Below the pieces are notes generated by a model that ran no database searches, had not been told where the DNA came from, and saw only the letters and a program-made list of their open reading frames with translations. From Zymomonas sp. (lineage in GTDB: Bacteria > Pseudomonadota > Alphaproteobacteria > Sphingomonadales > Sphingomonadaceae), in NCBI RefSeq assembly GCF_020216885.1, contig NZ_JAIWON010000015.1, positions 1 through 10,000 on the forward strand: 10,000 nucleotides of DNA, written 5' to 3'. Every line of letters begins with the position of its first letter. Positions within the stretch are counted from its first letter, which is position 1. Shown here one piece after another: positions 6,589-10,000 of this stretch. The translations under genes and the position numbers were made by a program.

Positions 6589-8506
6589 AGGTAATATCCA
6601 TTTTCTTTCCAACAAGAAGAAACAGTATTTTCGTACGGTGTGTAGTCTGACGATTGCTTTTTTGTTATCTTCTCCTGTCTCTTCAATATCCGCCGCACCT
6701 GTAGTCAATAAAGAGGCAATCATTGAGCCCGGTTTCCTTTCCGACAACGATGTTGTACTAAAAAATACCGAAACGGCTATTTCGCAAGTCACTGCATTTC
6801 ATGAAACACCCCCCATAGAGAATATGAAAGAAATTTTATCTCCTGTAGAGATACAGGGATATAAAGCTTCTTTATCGGCTATCCGTCATGGCGACTGGCA
6901 GGTCGCCCAGCAATGGCTATCGTCAAATCCAGATGGTTTGCTAACCGATTTTGTGATGGCTGAACTTTACTTGGCAAAAAATTCTCCAAAAGTCGGTTCC
7001 GATGATATTATCCGGTTAATTCAAAAATCACCTTATTTGCCTCAAGATGAAGCCTTGGTACGCCTTGCTTACAACCACGGTGCAAAAACACTTCTGTCTT
7101 TGCCAGAAAAAAATAATTTATTCTTTTTATCTGGATCTCCACAAAGACCAGTTAATCACCACAATACCACGAACCATTCATCTATGGTCTTTGAGACAAG
7201 GGCACTGCCTTTAATAAAGGCGGATGCCGCTGATCAAGCTGAAAATTTATTTCAAGATTCCCTGCAAAATTTATCAGAGGATGTCAAAACTGAATGGGCT
7301 CAACGGATTGCGTGGAGTTACTATTTGAATGGTAATGATGACGCTGCTCGTCGTTTGGCTGTTCAAGCTGAAAACGGAACGGGGCGCTGGACAACAGATG
7401 CAAGCTGGGTTGAAGGCCTAGCTGATTGGCAGGAAGAAGATTTTTCAGCCGCAATGCAGGCCTTTTCTCGTGTTGCATCTTATAGCGAAAATAAAGAAAT
7501 GAAAGCCGCGGGTTTATTTTGGGAAGCTAGAGCTGCCATGGCATCAGGGCATCCTGAATATACTCAAAATTTATTACGATCCGCCAGCCACATGCCCGAG
7601 ACTTTCTATGGCCTTTTGGCAGAAAAAGCCTTGGGAAAAACGGTTAGAGCGTCTGTTCGCCCTGTTGCCTTGTCTGCCGATGAATCGAAGGCGTTAACAA
7701 CGCAGCCGAATATAAAAATAGCGATCGCGTTGAATCAAATTGGCGAATACCAATTGGCAAGCGAGACTTTAAAATATCAAGCTCGTTTAGGAGATCCAAA
7801 AGATCATAATAGCTTAATTCATTTAGCATCCTATCTTCGCTTACCAGAGGCGCAATTATGGTTAGCCCATCATGGTCCTGCGGGTTTTTCAGCCGATGTT
7901 GAGGCGCGTTATCCTTCGCCAAATTGGGCTCCGGCAAGTGGTTGGCATGTAGATCCCTATCTAGTTTACGCCCATGCCTTGCAGGAATCCCAGTTCCGTA
8001 GTCGAGCCGTAAGCACAAAAGGAGCAAGAGGTGTTATGCAAATCACGCCTGCGACGGCTCGTTTGGTTGCCAAACAACGTGCGACAAATATTGATATAGA
8101 AGATCTTGATAAACCGACTGTCAGTTTTGAATATGGTCAGGCTTATATTGAATGGCTACGGGATACCACCTACACAGGTGGGTTACTGCCAAAAGTTATT
8201 GCAGCCTATAATGCTGGCCCCGCTGCATTGCCCCGCTGGAAAGACCGCGATCACGGGGATCCTTTGCTATTTATTGAATCCATTCCTTATGCAGAAACCC
8301 GCGCTTATGTTGCAACTGTATTGCGTAATTATTGGATATATCAGCAAAAAACATCCTCACCCTCTCAAAGCTTGAATGCTATGGCGCAAGGGATGTGGCC
8401 TAAATTTCCAGGAATGCCTGGCGAAAATGCTATTCGATTAAACAACAAAGCAAAAGAGACGAGCAGATTGCTCGCTTCGAACAACATGACCAAACAAAAT
8501 ATGTAA
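6563..8506 (+). CDS. Soluble lytic murein transglycosylase (Slt70-like)
   Basis: This 647-residue periplasmic enzyme is predicted to cleave the MurNAc-GlcNAc bond of peptidoglycan, forming 1,6-anhydromuropeptides. A signal peptide with a long basic n-region (MKRQTQLYKGN...KKKQYFR) and a hydrophobic core (TVCSLTIAFLLSSPVSS) ends near SISA-AP. No lipobox follows, so it should be soluble rather than a lipoprotein. Residues of about 90-455 form the helical superhelix of Slt70-type enzymes, including FWEARAAMASG and FYGLLAEKALG. The catalytic SLT domain covers about 463-580: ALQESQF with catalytic Glu475, GARGVMQITPATA at 487-499, and AAYNAGP at 547-553. The length is close to the family norm. The ATG at 6563 lies within the end of the UDG-like gene and has GAAAGGG 7 bases upstream, implying translational coupling. 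It converges on mutM with 13 bp between the stop codons and no room for a separate terminator. Confidence 0.94.
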   Translation: MKRQTQLYKGNIHFLSNKKKQYFRTVCSLTIAFLLSSPVSSISAAPVVNKEAIIEPGFLSDNDVVLKNTETAISQVTAFHETPPIENMKEILSPVEIQGYKASLSAIRHGDWQVAQQWLSSNPDGLLTDFVMAELYLAKNSPKVGSDDIIRLIQKSPYLPQDEALVRLAYNHGAKTLLSLPEKNNLFFLSGSPQRPVNHHNTTNHSSMVFETRALPLIKADAADQAENLFQDSLQNLSEDVKTEWAQRIAWSYYLNGNDDAARRLAVQAENGTGRWTTDASWVEGLADWQEEDFSAAMQAFSRVASYSENKEMKAAGLFWEARAAMASGHPEYTQNLLRSASHMPETFYGLLAEKALGKTVRASVRPVALSADESKALTTQPNIKIAIALNQIGEYQLASETLKYQARLGDPKDHNSLIHLASYLRLPEAQLWLAHHGPAGFSADVEARYPSPNWAPASGWHVDPYLVYAHALQESQFRSRAVSTKGARGVMQITPATARLVAKQRATNIDIEDLDKPTVSFEYGQAYIEWLRDTTYTGGLLPKVIAAYNAGPAALPRWKDRDHGDPLLFIESIPYAETRAYVATVLRNYWIYQQKTSSPSQSLNAMAQGMWPKFPGMPGENAIRLNNKAKETSRLLASNNMTKQNM

Positions 8507-8519
8507 GATTTTGATACAG

Positions 8520-9332
8520 TTATTTTTGGCAAGAAGAACAAAAAAAGGTAGAACGACCTCCGAGGGAGACGCGCTCAATAGTACAGCCACATTTGCATGC
8601 TTCTCCCTCTTTACCATATACTTTGAATTTCGTCGAAAAATAACCGAGCTCTCCATTCGGGCGAGCATAGTCTTTTAAAGTTGACCCACCTTCAGCGATC
8701 GCTTTTTGCAAAATATCTTTAACCGCAAAAACAAGTGCTGTTATTTCAGTAAGAGTTAAGTTTTTACCCGCCCTATGGGGATGAATTTTAGCCTGATACA
8801 AGGCCTCACAAGCGTATATATTACCAACCCCTGCAACGATTTTTTGATCCAATAATGCTTTTTTTATAGGGGTAGGAGAAGAAAATAACTTTTTCTGTAA
8901 ATATTCAGGACTGAAATTTTCAGTTAAAGGCTCGGCACCGAGTTTCTTGAAGTAGGGCCACTCGGATAATTGACTTTTTTCTACCAAATCAAGAGAGCCG
9001 AAACGACGGGGATCGCAAAGGGAGACAACGCGGTTATTTTTTGTTTTAAGAACGAAATGATCGTGTTTTTCAAAATTTTCAGGATTTATTTTCCATCGCC
9101 CAGACATCCCAAGGTGAAAAATCAGAGCATCGTCGCGATCATTGACAATGATACCATATTTTGCCCGCCGACTGAGTGAAACAATAGTTGATCCTACTAA
9201 TCGTTCTTGGATGTCAGAGGGGATCGGTCGTCTTAAAGAGGTTCGGTACAGTTTTACATCTATAATTTTTTCACCCATCAAGACTTCAGATAGTCCACGA
9301 ACAGTGGTTTCAACTTCTGGTAGCTCTGGCAA
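8520..9332 (-). CDS. mutM: Formamidopyrimidine-DNA glycosylase (Fpg/MutM)
   Basis: MutM removes 8-oxoguanine and formamidopyrimidines from DNA and cuts the strand by beta,delta-elimination. All 270 residues are present, as usual for the family. After Met removal Pro2 is the catalytic nucleophile and Glu3 the acid, in MPELPEVETTVRGL. Also seen are Lys58 in SRRAKYG, HLGMSGRW at 73-80, DPRRFG at 107-112 with the intercalating Arg109 and Phe111, VAGVGNIYACEALY at 166-179, and GRSTFFC with Arg260. The start codon is TTG at 9330-9332. This is required because Pro2 must follow the first residue, and AGGACG (9338-9343) gives a well-placed ribosome site. The C-terminal zinc finger is atypical: Cys246, 248, 250, 265 and 268 give CxC rather than the usual CxxC in the first half. 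The divergent neighbour across the tRNA gene is ubiE. Confidence 0.97.
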   Translation of the reverse strand: MPELPEVETTVRGLSEVLMGEKIIDVKLYRTSLRRPIPSDIQERLVGSTIVSLSRRAKYGIIVNDRDDALIFHLGMSGRWKINPENFEKHDHFVLKTKNNRVVSLCDPRRFGSLDLVEKSQLSEWPYFKKLGAEPLTENFSPEYLQKKLFSSPTPIKKALLDQKIVAGVGNIYACEALYQAKIHPHRAGKNLTLTEITALVFAVKDILQKAIAEGGSTLKDYARPNGELGYFSTKFKVYGKEGEACKCGCTIERVSLGGRSTFFCSSCQK

Positions 9333-9337
9333 TAGGA

Positions 9338-9343
9338 CGTCCT
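9338..9343 (-). promoter_or_regulatory. Ribosome-binding site that fixes the mutM TTG start
   Basis: On the minus strand AGGACG is followed by CGTCCTA-type spacing, with 7 bases between AGGA and the TTG start codon. No in-frame ATG or GTG lies at the position needed to place Pro at residue 2. The site and the enzyme chemistry therefore agree on a TTG start. Confidence 0.75.
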
Positions 9344-9460
9344 GTTAAATTGGTATGGAACATATCAAGAAATGGTTAATAGATAAAATTATTCAAGTAT
9401 TCTTTGGCTATGCAAACATCATATTGACCACAAGATGTGGATTGTGGCAAAGAGCCTTGG

Positions 9461-9476
9461 ATTTCAAAATTGAAAT
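9461..9476. promoter_or_regulatory. Inverted repeat just upstream of tRNA-Gly
   Basis: ATTTCAA and TTGAAAT are separated by 2 bp and end 7 bp before the tRNA 5' end. A second small inverted repeat, CCACAA (9428-9433) with TTGTGG (9442-9447), lies upstream, as does a TTGACC box (9424-9429) that resembles a -35 element but has no good -10 partner. The role is unknown; it could affect tRNA promoter use or 5' processing. Confidence 0.2.
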
Positions 9477-9483
9477 AACACTA

Positions 9484-9557
9484 GCGGGTGTAGCTCAATG
9501 GTAGAGTAGGAGCTTCCCAAGCTTAAGACGAGGGTTCGATTCCCTTCATCCGCTCCA
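9484..9557 (+). tRNA. tRNA-Gly, anticodon CCC
   Basis: The sequence folds into a full 74-nt cloverleaf with an encoded CCA end. The acceptor stem is GCGGGTG/CATCCGC with one G-U pair and discriminator U. The D arm is GCTC-AATGGTA-GAGT, the anticodon loop TTCCCAA gives anticodon CCC (reads GGG), and the T arm is GAGGG-TTCGATT-CCCTT. Several stem pairs are weak: G10-U25, G28-U42 and G49-U65 wobbles and a G27-A43 mismatch. The TTCGATT loop, U73 and encoded CCA argue for a functional gene. It sits between divergent mutM and ubiE. Confidence 0.93.
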
Positions 9558-9587
9558 TTCCAAATACTCAAAATCAGAAAAAACTGG

Positions 9588-9648
9588 CCATATGAAGTTT
9601 TTTAAGCTTCAATGTTGTTTTGATTGGCATTAAAACTTTTTCATATGG
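9588..9648 (+). promoter_or_regulatory. Stem-loop enclosing the ubiE start codon
   Basis: CCATATGAA (9588-9596) pairs perfectly with TTCATATGG (9640-9648), which contains the ubiE ATG (9645-9647). The stem continues inward with GTTTT (9597-9601) and AAAAC (9632-9636) past a 3-nt bulge, leaving a 30-nt loop. No Shine-Dalgarno sequence is visible upstream of the ATG. In the mRNA the start codon could be hidden in this stem, which suggests translational control, but the stem could also be accidental in AT-rich DNA. Confidence 0.4.
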
Positions 9649-10000
9649 AAAAAGTTTCTTTCGGTTTTGCAGACGTCTCGCCTCAAGAAAAGACATATCT
9701 TGTTGGCGATGTCTTCCGTCGTGTAGCATCGCGCTATGATTTAATGAATGATGCCATGTCAGGTGGACTTCACCGGTTATGGAAAGATGATTTTGTTCGT
9801 CTGGTTCAACCGAAGCCTGGAGAGCATATTCTAGATATGGCAGGCGGAACCGGAGATATCGCCTTTCGATTAGCGAAATCTAGTGCGAAAGTTACCATTT
9901 CGGATATCAATCCGGCAATGCTCGAAGTCGGGAAAAAAAGAGCTGTAGCGCGCTCGATAGAAAATCTTATATGGAAAGAAGAAAATGCCGAAAACCTATC
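9645..10000 (+). CDS. ubiE: Ubiquinone/menaquinone biosynthesis C-methyltransferase UbiE (5' part)
   Basis: The first 118 residues are present and the gene runs off the window end. UbiE is a cytosolic SAM-dependent enzyme that C-methylates the quinone ring in ubiquinone synthesis (and demethylmenaquinone where present). Diagnostic sequences are VSFGFADVSPQEK at 4-16, VFRRVASRYDLMNDAMSGGLHRLWK at 23-47, the SAM-binding motif I ILDMAGGTGDIAFRLA at 62-77, and DINPAML at 87-93. The ATG at 9645 fits the family N-terminus (MEKVSFGF). It lacks a clear ribosome site and lies in an inverted repeat. It starts 87 bp after tRNA-Gly on the same strand, so read-through from the tRNA promoter is possible. 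Confidence 0.95.
   Translation, partial: MEKVSFGFADVSPQEKTYLVGDVFRRVASRYDLMNDAMSGGLHRLWKDDFVRLVQPKPGEHILDMAGGTGDIAFRLAKSSAKVTISDINPAMLEVGKKRAVARSIENLIWKEENAENL

Noticed and set aside
8438..8668. Possible small gene in the mutM/transglycosylase overlap
   Set aside because: It is an alternative frame across two convergent genes with strong family matches and has no ribosome site.
9424..9447. TTGACC box and CCACAA/TTGTGG repeat as the tRNA promoter
   Set aside because: No -10 element at proper spacing could be found, so I did not call a promoter.

Overview
The window looks like an ordinary chromosomal segment of an alphaproteobacterium of the order Sphingomonadales. The moderate to AT-rich base composition (judged by eye, not counted), the ETF-QO N-terminus (MSERESMEYD) and the gene set fit Zymomonas mobilis or a close relative best. 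That species call is recognition, not a database result.

Left block, all on the minus strand (28-5477): an N-formylglutamate amidohydrolase-family gene, then ispE (MEP isoprenoid pathway) with a terminator between them, then an exported TPR protein, then electron transfer flavoprotein-ubiquinone oxidoreductase (ETF-QO). Transcription runs from ETF-QO leftwards. The gaps between these genes hold structured DNA: a simple bidirectional terminator (804-844), a 115-bp nested inverted repeat that overlaps the TPR stop codon (1959-2073), and a multi-tier stem-loop between ETF-QO and the TPR gene (3738-3794).

Middle block, plus strand (5779-8506): after a 301-bp divergent intergenic region come a degenerate uracil-DNA-glycosylase-superfamily protein and a Slt70-like soluble lytic transglycosylase. 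They overlap by 26 bp and are probably co-transcribed.

Right block: mutM/fpg (minus strand) converges on the transglycosylase with only 13 bp between stop codons. Next come tRNA-Gly(CCC) and the start of ubiE (both plus strand), the latter cut by the window end. mutM begins with TTG and has an unusual zinc-finger spacing. The ubiE start codon lies inside a strong inverted repeat.

Functionally, ETF-QO feeds electrons into the ubiquinone pool, ispE supplies isoprenoid precursors for quinone side chains, and ubiE methylates the quinone ring, so three of the genes touch quinone biology. mutM, and possibly the UDG-like protein, belong to DNA base-excision repair; the transglycosylase acts on peptidoglycan. 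I found no CRISPR array, prophage, transposase or defence system. The more interesting signals are small: structured intergenic repeats, a decayed or diverged UDG, an altered MutM zinc finger and a possible RNA switch at ubiE.
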